Source: Sipunculus nudus (Eukaryota; Annelida; Sipuncula; Golfingiida; Sipunculidae). Taken from it: a stretch of DNA of 64,000 nt. A model generated the notes under the pieces. It was not told the origin of the DNA, did not search any database, and saw only the letters and a list, made by a program, of their open reading frames with translations. The stretch lies in contig CM049306.1 of the NCBI GenBank assembly GCA_026874595.1, forward strand, positions 64,364,019 to 64,428,018, given 5' to 3'. Positions 46,875 through 59,325 of the stretch are shown one piece after another; positions within the stretch are counted from its first letter, which is position 1; the number at the start of each line of letters is the position of its first letter. Position numbers and translations under genes: made by a program.

Positions 46875-47487
46875 CAGTATAACCTTTTTCATTTGCCAAC
46901 CTTGGGACTGGGGGAAATACTGGCGGTAAGCTAGGGTGGCAGTTGATCGAGGGGTCCAAATGGGATGTGCAGGGTAGCTAAAATTGGGCCATGCATTTCT
47001 TAAGGTCGACTTTAACTAGTCATATTGAATACCAACATTTTATACATGTATATAACTTACAAATAACTACAAAAAATACAGTGTGCACAATTTATTAACA
47101 AAGATATACATGTATATATCCAGTAAAAAAATATAAAATTCTCCTGGTGCCGTTTCCCTTTTATCTGAGTGTGCCCCAAAGAATTTCGTAATGGAACATT
47201 ATTTGCCAGCTTTTGACTGAAGAGCTGTTTTTCTTTGGTCCCTTCTGTAAAATGCGTCAATATCGGACTGTTCGCTCTAGTTGGAGCTCTCAAAATATCA
47301 TAAGACAGTCTTGATGGCCTGACAGTCTTCGGGGGATATGTGGGGAAGTGGGGGAAATATTTCCTCAGGTTCAGAGGTCGGACAGGCTGTATCATCGTAG
47401 CCTGTTACTGTTTCCACGATATCTTGATCACCCACAGGTTGTGCTGTTCCTATATTCTGATTGACATTGATGAATTCTGATGAGACA
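46875..47487 (-). pseudogene. Pogo/Tigger-type transposase C-terminus with one terminal repeat
   Basis: CAGTATAACCTTTTTCATTT follows a TA, and the uninterrupted C sequence 'aggcttatatctc' exists at about 46599. On the minus strand the frame from 47525 reads DIVETVTGYDD, EEIFPPLPHISPEDCQAIKT, then YFESS, DIDAFYRRDQRKT and a final SITKFF. This resembles the C-terminal acidic and helical tail of pogo/Tigger proteins, which end in a PCNA-binding Q-x-x-I-x-x-FF box. In-frame stops interrupt it (after KTVL, after SSN and where the box Gln would be). The catalytic domain and the other terminal repeat are absent. Confidence 0.65.
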
Positions 47488-47556
47488 TGCGTACGGGGGT
47501 CATTGGTCATCTGTAATATCATCATATCAAATGTTGTAGGATTCAGCTTATTTTTA

Positions 47557-49694
47557 AGCTCAGCTGACTAGAAGTCATCTGAGCTATAGTTTTGGTCCAT
47601 CCGTCCGTCTGTCCATAGATGTGGCACGTTTTGAAACCGTAAGACCTAGGAATCCAAAATTTGGCATAATGTTAGATGTCCCCAAGATCTCCTACCAAGC
47701 CAAAAACTGGATCTTTGCGACTTTGTTCCTTTGAGAAATTAAGGAAAAACCTCAATTTTTTATTAAAAACCTATTTTTATACTTCAGGACTGCCAAATAT
47801 CAAAACCAATCATCTGTTTTCCTCATATTTGCCATAAATATTCCTCTATATAGTTCCTATGTACATGCCAGAAATAAGGTCTGTATTATATAATTTAAAA
47901 AAGTTATGGGCTCAAACATCATGCATTTGGTAAAAAATCAGGAAAGATATTTGATCGCTTAACACAAAACATGTTAAAGCTAAGGACTTTTTTCCAGTTA
48001 TATAACTTTAATTAATAAAAATTAAATTGTATACCCAAAATTAGATCAAAATCTTTTAAATTTTTTAAAATATTAGCAAAAATAAAAAATTGGTACCTTA
48101 AGCTTTGCCCAACTTTGGCCACAGCACATTTTTTCCCTGTAAGTACTGTGGATTTAATTTTCACAGCATGTGCACATAAGGATTTAATCTGGTAAAATTT
48201 GAAATTTGAAAAATAAAATTAAAAATTTAGGCTAGTTATTTAATTTTTTTGAGGCTCTTGTTGTATTCCCTTACATTGTCAAGTAGTCACTGTGGGTCAT
48301 TCAGAGCAGCTCTCTATGCTCCCCAGGCTGTTATGCAATCCCATCACTAGGGCAAGCCCTCTCTCCACTTAGTTGAGCTTGATCAGGCTGTCTGCAGTTA
48401 ATACCATACTACAGGGAGCCTTTTTCTCTCCCCCCCCCCCCACCCCACCCCATTCTGTTGACAGAGCTGTACTATGAACTAGATGAATCTTAAAATTAAC
48501 ATTTTTTTCAGCAACGAGCAGTAACAATGGAGACACCTCCCCCCACCCAACCCTTCAATACACAGGACTAATAAACAAGATGAATCTTATAATTATAATT
48601 TTTATTATGAGACTTGGACAATTTTGATTGTTTTAAAAAAAAAATTCAGGAATTTAATCCTAATATTCAAATGTGATAAAATATTTGGATCTAATGTAAG
48701 TGCTAACTGACAAGGTTTAAGAAGATATAAATACTTTGTAGCATTTCATTCATATCTCTTAAAGTTGGCGGGGCCAAGGTGTGAATAACACTGTTAACTT
48801 AGTATTAAAATTAGGAATATTGGTCAAACTTTGTTGGATTAATTTTTAACTCATATGGCCATATATTTAACTTATGAAAACTTAATTACCTTTACACATT
48901 ATTTGTTTATGAAATATTACTTTTATATAACACTTACCGTAGGCCTATTTGTTCCCTTGGTGCATCACTAAATGGTTTAGCTCATGTCCATAATTCTATA
49001 ATTTAGAGATTTTCATTCCAGCAGGGCCATTTTCTCATAGCTTTTCTAATTATAATATAAATGAAAAACCAAAAGAAATAAAAATATTTTGCAGTTACTA
49101 ATATTTTCCAAAATTCAGCTGAGCGATATGACCCATGGGTCCCTTGTTTACAATATTTTTGTTTGTTCTTAAAACAGCTGAAAAGTACAGCCACTGATGT
49201 TTCATTGGAAGTTTTGTTAGAACAACATTTTCCATTTCAGAGAATGAAATGGACACATTATTATGAATTTCAAATTGTTTTACTATGAAAGATAAAATGT
49301 TTATTCTTATCTCACCACATATAATATTAAAGGGGTCTATTCTGTTATCTGACATTTGTTAACTAAAGATAATCCCTAGACTCTTTTATAAAAATAGGGA
49401 AAAAAAGATGATCCCATGGTACCAGTACACATGCTGTTCATTTTTAGCTTCAGATGTGTATAATTTGGGAGGGGTAGGCTTACCGTAGGCCTATTTGTTC
49501 CCTTAATTGCATCACTTAATGGTTAAGCTCATGTCCATTGTTCTATAATTTACAGAGTTTCATTTTAGATGGGCTATTTTCTCATAGCTTTTCTAATGAT
49601 AATATACATGAAAAACCAAAAGAAATAAAAATATTTTCAGTTTCTAATATTTTCCAAAATTCAGCTGAGCAATGTGACCCTTGGGTCCCTTGTT
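47557..49694 (+). mobile_element. Family A element with two 3' termini
   Basis: Tip AGCTCAGCTGACTAGAAG. First terminus at about 49119-49149 (CAGCTGAGCGATATGACCC, ATGGGTCCCTTGTTT) and a second at about 49660-49694. Host 'ggattcagcttattttt|' and '|gctatctgcatttac' are contiguous at 20708-20735. The 200-bp blocks before both termini are homologous ('cttaccgtaggcctatttg'). Confidence 0.8.
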
Positions 49695-50022
49695 TGCTAT
49701 CTGCATTTACTTAGATTTTATAAGGAAAAAGCTGAAAACCTTTAACAGTCTTCTTCTTGTTAACAGTCCAGCCAGATCGTTCAATACTTCACAGAAATGA
49801 TCCCAGACGCAAGCCTTTTCAAGTTTGTTCAAATGGTTTGCATTTGATGAATCTAGTGGAGTTACACGAATTTGAACAGTCATTTGGTCAAGTAAGCATA
49901 CTGACATAGTAATCTCACAAATGACAGAAGCTGGCATTACCAGGTATTGTGCAAATGTTGGTCACATGACTCATATTTGAAGTTGCAGATTTTATGGTGC
50001 CACCTACATTGACCTGTTTTTT

Positions 50023-53000
50023 AGCTCAGCTGACTGAAAGTCATCTGAGCTATAGCGATCACTCTTTGTCCGTCGTCCGTCTGTCCGTCTGTCCGTTTGT
50101 TAACCAGGCACAAATCGTAACCACTGAACCTAGAACCTTGTAACTTGGGATTCTGAGAGGTCCATGAAAAATCTCCTTGGAAACCAGAAATTAGGTCTCT
50201 GTTACCCATATCCTTCGAGCTATGGGGCCCCAAAGTACCCCCCAGAAAAGTCAAAAATTTCATACGAAAACTTCAATATCTCATTAACTACTTGACTGAT
50301 GGTCATGATTTTTGGCATACATATTGATCATCAGATGTTCCATCACTTCCTGCAGACAGGTGGCGCCACCTGTATTTTTGGATTTTTTACAAATTTTTTT
50401 CTCTATTTTTGAGACCTTTAAAAATGTGAACATCTGTTAACAAGGCACAAATCGTAAAGCCTAGACCTAGAATCTTAATTCTTGATACACTGAGAGGTAC
50501 ATGAAAAATCTCCTTGGAAACCAGAAATTAGGTCTCTGTTACCCATATCCTTCTAGCTATGGGGCCCCAAAGTACCCCCCAGAATAGTAAAAAATTTCAT
50601 ACAAAAACTTCAATATCTCAATAACTACAACACTGATGGTCATGATTTTTGGCATACATATTGATCATGAGATGTTCCATAAGTTCCTGCAGACTGGTGG
50701 CGCCACCTGTATTTTTCGATTTTTTTACAATTTTTTCCTCTATTTTTGAGACGTTTAAAGATGCTGTCATCTGTTAACGTGGCACAAATCGTAACCGCTG
50801 GACCTAGAATCTTCATTCTCGACACACTGAGAAACCTATTAAAAGTCTCCGTGGAAACCAGAAATTAGATCTCTGTTACCCATATCCTTAGAGCTATAGG
50901 GCCCCAAAGTACCCCCCAGAAAAGTCAAAAATTTCATACAAAAACTTCAATATCTCATTAACTACCTGACTGATGGTCATGATTTTTGGCATACGTATTG
51001 ATCATGAGATGTTCCATCACTTCCTGCAGACTGGTGGCGCCACCTGAATTTTTCGATTTTTTACAAATTTAAAAATGTGAACAGCTATTAACAGGGCACA
51101 AATCATAAAGACTGGACCTAGAATCTTCATTCTTGACACACTGAGAGGTCCATAAAAAGTCTGCATGGAAACCTGAAATAAGGTCTCTGTTACCCATATC
51201 CTTTGAGCTATGGGGGGCTCCCAATAACCCCCCCAGAATAATGGAAAATTTGATAAAAACAAACTGCAACATCTCAATAACTACAACACTGATGGTCATG
51301 ATTTTTGGCATACATATTGATCAAGAGGTGTTTCATCAGTACCTGCAGACTGGTGGTGCCACCTGTATTTTTTAAAATTTTCACAATTTTTTTTTCTCTA
51401 TTTTTGAAACCTTTCAGGATGTAGTTATCTGTCAACAGGGTACAAATCGTAAGGACTGGACCTAGAATCTTCATTGTTGACACACAGGGAGACCCATGAT
51501 AAGTCTCCATGGACACCTGAAATTAGGTCTCTGTGACCCATATCCTTCGAGCTATGGCGCTCCAAAGTACAGCTCAGAATAATGGAAAATTTGATACAAA
51601 AGCTGAAGTATCTGAACAACTAACGCAGAGATCACCATAATTGTTTTCATGGATATTGATCATGGAGTGTTTCATCAGTTTCTGCAGACTGGTGGCACCA
51701 CCTGTATTTGTTAGGGTTTTTTTTACGAATTTTTTCTCTATTTTTGAGACCTTTAAAGTTATGAACATCTGTTAACAGGGCACAAATCATTAAAACTGGA
51801 CCTAGAATCTTCATTCTTGACACACAGGGAGACCCATGAAAAGTCTCCATGGAAACCTGAAATTAGGTCTCTGTTACCCATATTCTTTAAGCTGTATGGC
51901 TCCAAATTACCCCCCAGAATAATGGAAAATTTGATACAAAAACTGCAGTATCTCAATAACTACAACACTGATGGTCATGATTTTCGGCATACATATTGAT
52001 CATGACCTGTTCCATCAGTTTCTGCAGACTGGGTGCGCCACCTCTATTTTTTTCAAATTTTTACGATTTTTTTTCTCTTTTTTTGATACCTTTAAAGATG
52101 TGGTTATCTGTCAACAGGGTACAAATCGCAACAACTGGACCTAGAATCTTCATTCTTGTCATGCAAGAAGGCCCATGAAAAGTGCCTGTGGAAACTTAAA
52201 ATTAGGTCTCTGTTACCCATATCCTTCAAGCTATAGGACTCCGAAGTATCCCTCAGAATAATGGACAATTTGATACAAAAGCTGAAGTATCTGAACAACT
52301 AATGGGGAGATAACCATGATTCTTTGCATGGATATTGATGTTTGTAAGTGTTTTTATTAGTTTCTGCAGACTGGTGGAGCCACCTGTATTTTTGTACCCG
52401 CCAAAACGAAGTTTTGTGGATACTATGTTTTTGACCGGGTTCCTCCGCCGTTGCCGCGTTCGTTTCCAGAGAGCTCCTCTGGGACTTGATTTTATCAGCT
52501 TTCCAAGCTCATATCTCGGGAACCGTTTGACTGATCAGGAAATAAAATTTATACTAATGTAGCCCTTGGATAGCTCTATAACATACACAAAAATGGTGGC
52601 GCCACCTGTAACCATGTTTGCACAGTGTCCATCTGTTCATCTGCCTTTGGTTAAAATCACTCATATCTCTGCAGTGAATTGACTAATTCACCTGAAATTC
52701 AGCATGCGTATACATCCTGGATAGCTTTCTTGATTTTATGACAGGTGGCGCCACCCACATTCTCATTCACGCTGGTGACATCCAAGCTCATATTTCGGGA
52801 ACCGTTTGACCAATCGGGCCAAAATTTTGCATGTATATAGATCTAACATAGCTCTTTATCATACGCTAAACTGGTGGCGCCACCTGCAACCATTTTTGCA
52901 CAGCGTTTGTCTGTTTGTCTGCCGTGCAATAATGTCACTCATATCTCGGCATTTGTTTGACATATCTGCCTAAAATTTTGCAGTTTTATACATCCTGGAT

Positions 53001-54186
53001 AGCTTTCTTGATTTTATGACAGGTGGCACCACCTACATTCACGTTCACACTGATGACATCCAAGCTCATATCTCGGGAACCGTTTGACCGATCAGGCCAA
53101 AATTTTGCATGTGTATAGATCTAACATAGCTCTTTATCATACACAAAACTGGTGGCACCACCTGCAACCATTTTTGCACAGCGTCTGTCTGTTTGTCTGC
53201 CGTGCAATAAAGTCACTCACATCTTGGCAGTGGTTTGACATATCTGCCTAAAATTTTGCAGTTTTATACATCCTGGATAGCTTTCTTGATTTTATGACAG
53301 GTGGCGCCACCTTTATTCTAGTTTATGCTGCAGACATCCAAGCTCATATCTCAGGAACCGTTTGAACGATTGGGCCAAAATTTTGCATGTGTATAGATCT
53401 CACATAGGTCTTTATCATACACAAAACTGGAGGGGCCACCTGCAACCATTTTTGCACATTTTGCACAGCGTCTGTCTGTTGGTCTGCCGTGGCCTAAAAT
53501 ACCTCATTTCTCTGTAGTGGTTTGACATAACTGCCTAAAATTTTGCAGGTTTATACATCCTGGATAGCTTTCTTGATTTTATGACAGGTGGCGCCACCTA
53601 CATTCTAGTTAACGCTGCACACATCCAAGCTAATATCTCAGGAACCATTTGACCGATTGGGCCAAAATTGTGCTTGTGTTTAGATCTCACATAGTTCTTT
53701 ATCATACACAAAACTGCAACCATTTTTGCACAGCGTCTGTCTGTTTGTCTGCCGTGGGCTAAAATCACTCATATCCATGTAGTGGTTTGACTTTTCTGCC
53801 TAAAATTTTGCATATGTATACAACTTGGACAGCTTTCTGGATTTGTGGTAGGTTGCACAACCTACATACACATTTAGGCTGCAGACATCCATGCTAATAT
53901 GCAACATACCTCACTCTGTTTCCCCTTGCCACTCAATCCATGCCTCACTTCACTCTGATTTTGGCAGATACACGTAGTCACTTGTCAGCTACCCATATTC
54001 TAGTTTTTAAAGTTTACACATTTTTTCTCTATTTTTCAGATATATAAATACAGACTAAATCTTGGCCTGTTGGTTAATCTGTTTGATGCTTCAGTTGAAT
54101 GGGTATCTACCATTCTGATGATAAAATTTCCTTTTGTGAATCTCTTCCCAGTCAGCTGAGCGTCATGACCAATGGGTCACTTGTTT
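50023..54186 (+). mobile_element. Family A element, 340-bp unit subfamily, with nested C
   Basis: Tip AGCTCAGCTGACTGAAAG, GTCY core (gtccgtcgtccgtctg). Seven tandem units follow, with the palindrome at about 50359, 50696, 51033, 51352, 51691, 52031 and 52373. End CAGCTGAGCGTCATGACC, AATGGGTCACTTGTTT. Host B sequence 'cattgacctgttttt|' and '|atgggtaaaac' is contiguous at about 21045-21070 and 37186-37210. Minus-strand frames of 60-90 codons in each unit are not taken as genes. Confidence 0.85.
52394..54005 (+). mobile_element. Family C HINE-like element, full length
   Basis: Tip GTACCCGCCAAAACGAAG folding with GTTTTGTGGATAC. Then units with GGTGGCGCCACC. End TTTTGGCAGATAC, GTAGTC-acttgtc-AGCTAC, CATATTCTAGTTTTT. 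The host A unit reads 'cacctgtattttt|' and '|aaagtttacacattttttctc', comparable with continuous 51360-51395. Confidence 0.85.
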
Positions 54187-55559
54187 ATGGGTAAAACCTC
54201 ATAATTTTAGCCTCTTTCAGCTTAAAATGTTTATGGTGAAACTGTCAAGTTGAATCGTTCAATTTTTCAAAAGAATTATCCTAGGACATGGTTCTTTCAA
54301 TCATATCAGAAAAGCCTAAGTTGGTCTTATGGCCATTATTATGTCTATTTCAAACTGAGGACTCCAAAACTGTTCTACAAAATTATTGTTTCAGTTATAA
54401 CTTCTGTAACATTGCACAAAAATTATTCTGGCCTTTGTTCAAGTTTACTTGAATGATTTTTTGCAGAATTATTGGACCCTTTAACAGTGAAAGAACTGCA
54501 TCTTTTATTGTTCTAGATATGTTGATAAAAAATTTATGAATATGTCAGCTTGAAAAAAAAGCATTTAGCCAAAGTTTTTCAGTATGTGTAAACAGATTTA
54601 CCAACAGGCCAAGATTGTGTCTGTATCTTTAAATAGGTTGAGAAACTGTCAAGTGTTTCAGATTTGGTAACAGATCAAGAGTTTATTCAGTGCTGCCAGA
54701 TATAGGTCAAGAGTTCAATCAGTGCAGCCAAGCACAAGGCATGTGATCACCTCATGAGCATCATGTGATCACCTCATTGGTGTCATGCCCCACAGGGCTG
54801 CATGTGGAGCCAATATGTGAGCTTATTCAATGGTGTGGCTACTATTTCAGATTTGGCCACAGGCCAAAGGTAAGTCTGGATCTATTTATAGCTTTGGCAG
54901 ACTGCCAACTGTGTGTGATTAGGCAACCGGTCAAGAGTCCACTCAGTGCTGCCAGGTATAGGTCAGAAGTTCACTCAGTGCAGTAGCTGCATTCTGTTTA
55001 TAGCATTGGCAGACTGCCTACTGCATCAGATTTGGCATCAAAGTTCAGCCTGGATCTGTTTATAGCTTTGGCAGACTGCCAACTGTGTCAGATTATGCAA
55101 CAGGTCAAGAGTTCACTCAATTCAACCAGGTACAGGTCAAAAGTTCACTCAGTCTAGCCAGGTGCAGGTCATGAGTTCACTCAGTGCAGAAGCCTGAGCC
55201 AGCAAATTTGTCACGGTTCACTCGGGGCAACTGCCTTTCTCACCTAAGTCTGGTCAGCCCCATGCATCAGACTCAAGGTAAGTTTGATGTATTGGACTGA
55301 TATTTTGACCTGTCTATTTGTCTTTGATGGCTTTCTCATTCACAAGACAGGTGTCGCCACCTACAGCAATTTTTGCATAGCGTGTGTCCCTGCTTATTTC
55401 TCATGAGGGGTTTGATATATCAGTCTGAAATTGGGCATATGTATATATCTCTGATAGCTTCAACGATACAAGACTGGTGGTGCCAGCTACAATCATTTTT
55501 GTGTTGTGTTCACCCATGCCAGAATTTCAGCAGTGATGTTTGTGTAATTGTTTCTTATT

Positions 55560-57150
55560 GTATCCTCCAAAACGAAGTTTTACGGATACTATGTTTTTGA
55601 CCGGGTTCCGCCGCGGCGGCGCTGGCGTTTGTTTCCTGAGAAAACCTCTGAGACTACTGGACAGATTTTTAGCTCAGCTGACTATAAGTCATCTGAGCTA
55701 TAGTCGTGGTCCTTTGTCCGTCGTCCGTCCGTCCGGCCGTCTGTCCGTTAACAGGGCACTTTTTAAAACTGTTGGACCTACGAATCCAAAACTTTGCATA
55801 CCATTAGATGTCCCCAAAATCTCCTACCATACCAAAAAATTGGGTCATTAGGACTTTGTTCCTTCGAGATATTAAGGAAAAACCTCCGTTTTCCATGAAA
55901 AAACCATTGTTACACTTCAAGGCTGCCTTATATCAAAACCACTGATCTGTTTTTGATCATATTTAGTATTCATATTTTTTCATACATTTTCTATGAACAA
56001 ACCAAAAATTAGGTCAGTATTGGGTATTATTTTGAAGTAATAGGCCCAGATATAATGCATTTTTTTAAAAACCAGGAAATATATTTACTCGCCTAACATG
56101 AGAATTGCTGAAGCTGGAGACTTATTTTCAGGAATATAATTTTATTTAATTAAGATTCAATTGTTTACCCAAAATTAGATCAGAATTTTGCAAATTTGTC
56201 AAGTTATTAGCATAAATAAAAAATCAATACCTTAAATTTTGTCCAACTTTGGCAATGGCACGTTTTTTCCCTGTTAGCACTCTTGATTTAATTTTCACAA
56301 CATATATACATAAGTATTTAATCTTTTAAAATCTGAAATTTCAAAGGAATTGATTGAAAGGAGTAGCTTTAATTCAAGTTTCCATACACCATGTCAAGTG
56401 TTGTTTACATCTAGCCCACCTGGTAGTACAGCCTTCACTTGCATTATGTAACCGACCCCAGGCAGCTTGCCTTTGCTCAGCTTGGCCACTACTAGCAGGC
56501 TTTCTTGTAGATGCCATATTGTGGCATTATTTATTTTTAAATTCAGTTTAAACATTTGTGATTTAAAAATAATACAATGTACGTGTATGCATAATATGAC
56601 CCAATATGAGTTACACTCTGGATATATAATGATTGCAACTTCAGTTTTTTTATTACAAATTCATAAAACTTGTAAATAAAAAAAATCAATCCGATTAAAA
56701 CTATTAATGGAAAAAGTGGATATGCTAAAAAAATAGGCTTATATATAAACTTAAATGCATTATTCTCTTGAAAGTTAAATAAAGGTATTAGTCCATTCTG
56801 TCCACTTGCCTGTCCATCTGTAAATTTTTTATATGCATCACAGTATCTCAAAACTGTTACTGTTTTTCTTCATGACAGTCTTGTCAGAGTATTAGTTTGT
56901 AATCATATATTTAGAACTTTACTATAACCAAGTAGGAGGGCCCCTTTCCTCTTAGCTTCTCATATGCTTATATAAATGAAAAACATTACAATAGAATATT
57001 TTGCATATTTTGCATATGCAAAAATTTCACACTTCAGCTGAGCGCCGAGACCCATGGGTCCCTTGTTTCAAAACTTACACCAATTATCGTGTCACATGTG
57101 AACTGGTGCCTAACCATTTGGTGTTGACCTCTGACCTTTCCAAGATGATG
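55560..57150 (+). mobile_element. Family C element, 5' part, split by A
   Basis: Tip GTATCCTCCAAAACGAAG after 'tgtttcttatt' of a B copy. It is interrupted at 55671-57068 and resumes 'caaaacttacaccaattatcg' to about 57150. No C terminus follows, so it is truncated. Confidence 0.65.
55671..57068 (+). mobile_element. Family A element inside a C element
   Basis: Tip AGCTCAGCTGACTATAAG, core gtccgtcgtccgtccgtc. End CAGCTGAGCGCCGAGACCC, ATGGGTCCCTTGTTT. Flanks 'ctactggacagattttt|' and '|caaaacttacacc' match the continuous C sequence at about 30880-30905. 56350-57000 is single-copy-looking AT-rich interior with no recognised gene. Confidence 0.88.
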
Positions 57151-57835
57151 TCAGCTCTATTAATGGTTTTGGCACAGTGCCAGGATTGGAAGAAGTGCAG
57201 CCAGATATAGGTCAAGAGTTCATTCAGTGCAGTAGCTCCATTCTATTTATAGCTTTGGCAGACTGCTCACTGCATCATATTTGGCACCAAAGTTCAGCCT
57301 GAATCTATTTATAGCTTTGGCAGACTGCCAACTGTGTCAGATTATGCAATAGGTCAAGAGTTCACTCAGTGCAGCCAGGTACAGATCAAAAAGTCCACTC
57401 AGTGCAGTAACTTGAGGCAGCAATTTGTCACAGGTCACTCGGGGGCAATTGCCTTACTCACCTAAGCCTTGTCAGCCCAGTGCATCAAACTCAGGGGATG
57501 TTTGATGTATTGGACTGATATTTTGACCTGTCTATGCATCTTTCATGGTTTTTCTTATTTACAAGACAGGTGGTGCCACCTACTTTGACTTTTGCAGTGT
57601 ATGCCCCGGCTTATTTCTACATAGGAGTTCGATACATCAGCCTAAAATTGGGAATGTTTATGTATATCAGGTAGCTTTATAGTGTACAAGACTACTGGCA
57701 ACACTTACAATAATTTTTGCACAGTGCATGTCCCTGCTTATTTCTTAGGAGGGGTTTGACATATCAGTCTGACATTGGGCATATTTATATATCTCTTCGT
57801 TGTATATAAGACTGGTGGTGCCAGCTACAATTATT
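57151..57835 (+). repeat. Family B interior
   Basis: 'gtgcagccagatataggtc', 'ggtcaagagttcactcagtg', to 'gccagctacaattatt', where a C element is inserted. Confidence 0.7.
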
Positions 57836-59186
57836 GTATCCGCCTAAACAGTTTTGCAGATACTATGTTTTCAGTCAGATGGCGACGCTGCTGCCATCGC
57901 CACAGAGGTTTCCGGAAAACTCCTCCATAACCACTGGGCAGAATTTTTTTAAATTCAGAATTATGATTGGTCACACTTTCCTCTTGGCCCAGAATCTATT
58001 TGTGCATCTGTTTCCACACATAAACCCACATATCTCGGGAACCGTTTGACCAATAAGGCTAAAGATTTTGCACAAAGTAGCCCTTGGAAGGCTTTATAAC
58101 ATACACTAAAAATGGTGGCACCACCTGCCACCATTTTTGCAAAGCGTCCATCTGTTCATCTGCCTTGGGATAAAAATACTCATATCTCTGCATTGGTTGG
58201 ACTTATCCACCTAAATTTTGCATGTATATACATCCTGGACAGCTTTCTTGATTTTATGACAGGTGGCGCCACCTACATTCACGTCTAAGCTGCAGACATC
58301 CAAGCTCATATCTCAGAAACTGTTTGACCAGTTGGGCCAAAATTTTGCATGTGTATAGATCTCCCATAGCTCTTTATCTTACAGAAAACTGGTGGTACCA
58401 CCTGCAACCATTTTTGCACATCCTCCATCTGATCATCTGCCTTGGGATAAAATCACTCATCTCAGGTGGGTTTGACTTATCCACCTAAAATTTTGCAGGT
58501 TTATACATCCTTGACAGCTTTCTTGTTTTATGAAAGGTGGCGCAACCTACATTCAAATTTATGCTGCAGACATCCAAGCTCATATCTCTGGAACCATTTG
58601 ACCAGTTGGGCAAAAATTTTGCATGTTTATAGATCTCACATAGCTCTTTATCATCTCAAAACTGGTGGCGCCACCTGCAATCATTTTTGCACAGCATCCA
58701 TCTGTTTGTTTGCCTAAAATTTTGCATGTTTATACATCTTGGATAGCTTTCTCGATTTTTGTGGCAGGTGGCGCCACCTATATTTATGTATATGCTGCAC
58801 ATATTCTGGCTTATATCTCAGGACTGGTTTGACATATCCCCCTAAAATTTTGCATGTTTATAGATCTCACATAGCTTTTAATCATATACAAAATTTGCAC
58901 AGTGTCCATCTGTTTGTCTGCCGTGGGCTAAAATCACTCCTATCTCAGTAGTAGTTTGACTTATCCGCTAAAATATTGCATGTTTATACATCTTGGACAG
59001 CTTTCTTGATTTTGTGTTAGGTTGCACAACCTACATACACATTTCGGCTGCACACATCCAGGCTATTATGCAACACACCTCACTCTATTTCCCCTTGCCA
59101 CTCAATCCATGCCTCACTTCACCTTTCCCACTCTGATTTTGGAGGATACATGTAGTTGCTTGTTGACTACCCATTTTCTAGTTTTT
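57836..59186 (+). mobile_element. Family C HINE-like element
   Basis: Tip GTATCCGCCTAAACAG. Body with alternating 'actggtggcgccacctgc' and 'caggtggcgccacctac' palindromes. End TTTTGGAGGATAC, GTAGTT-gcttgtt-GACTAC, CATTTTCTAGTTTTT. It is inserted at the same B T-run as the A element 38452-39624. Empty versions at about 22470 and 55495. Confidence 0.85.
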
Positions 59187-59325
59187 GTGTTGTGTGCACC
59201 CATGCCAGAATTGCAGCAGTGATGTTTTTTTAATTGTTTCTTGTTCTAAGTGTTTAGTACTTGTATTGTTCATATACATGTTACACATGTTCTTGAAAAG
59301 TAATGGTCCAGCATTGAAGCATTTA
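59187..59325 (+). repeat. Family B 3' part, truncated
   Basis: 'gtgttgtgtgcacccatgcc' to 'cagcattgaagcattt', then joins A interior directly. The B terminus is missing. Confidence 0.65.

Larger units (their letters stand above)
44465..55559 (+). mobile_element. Family B composite
   Basis: Tip AGCGAACCTGTGAGC at 44465 after a T-run. B body continues in order through 47488-47556, 49695-50022 and 54187-55559. It is interrupted by C interior plus pogo fragment (about 45960-47487) and two A elements. B order is continuous across each gap when compared with 19312-22560, so the host frame is well supported. The terminal part is broken by a C element at 55560. Confidence 0.6.
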
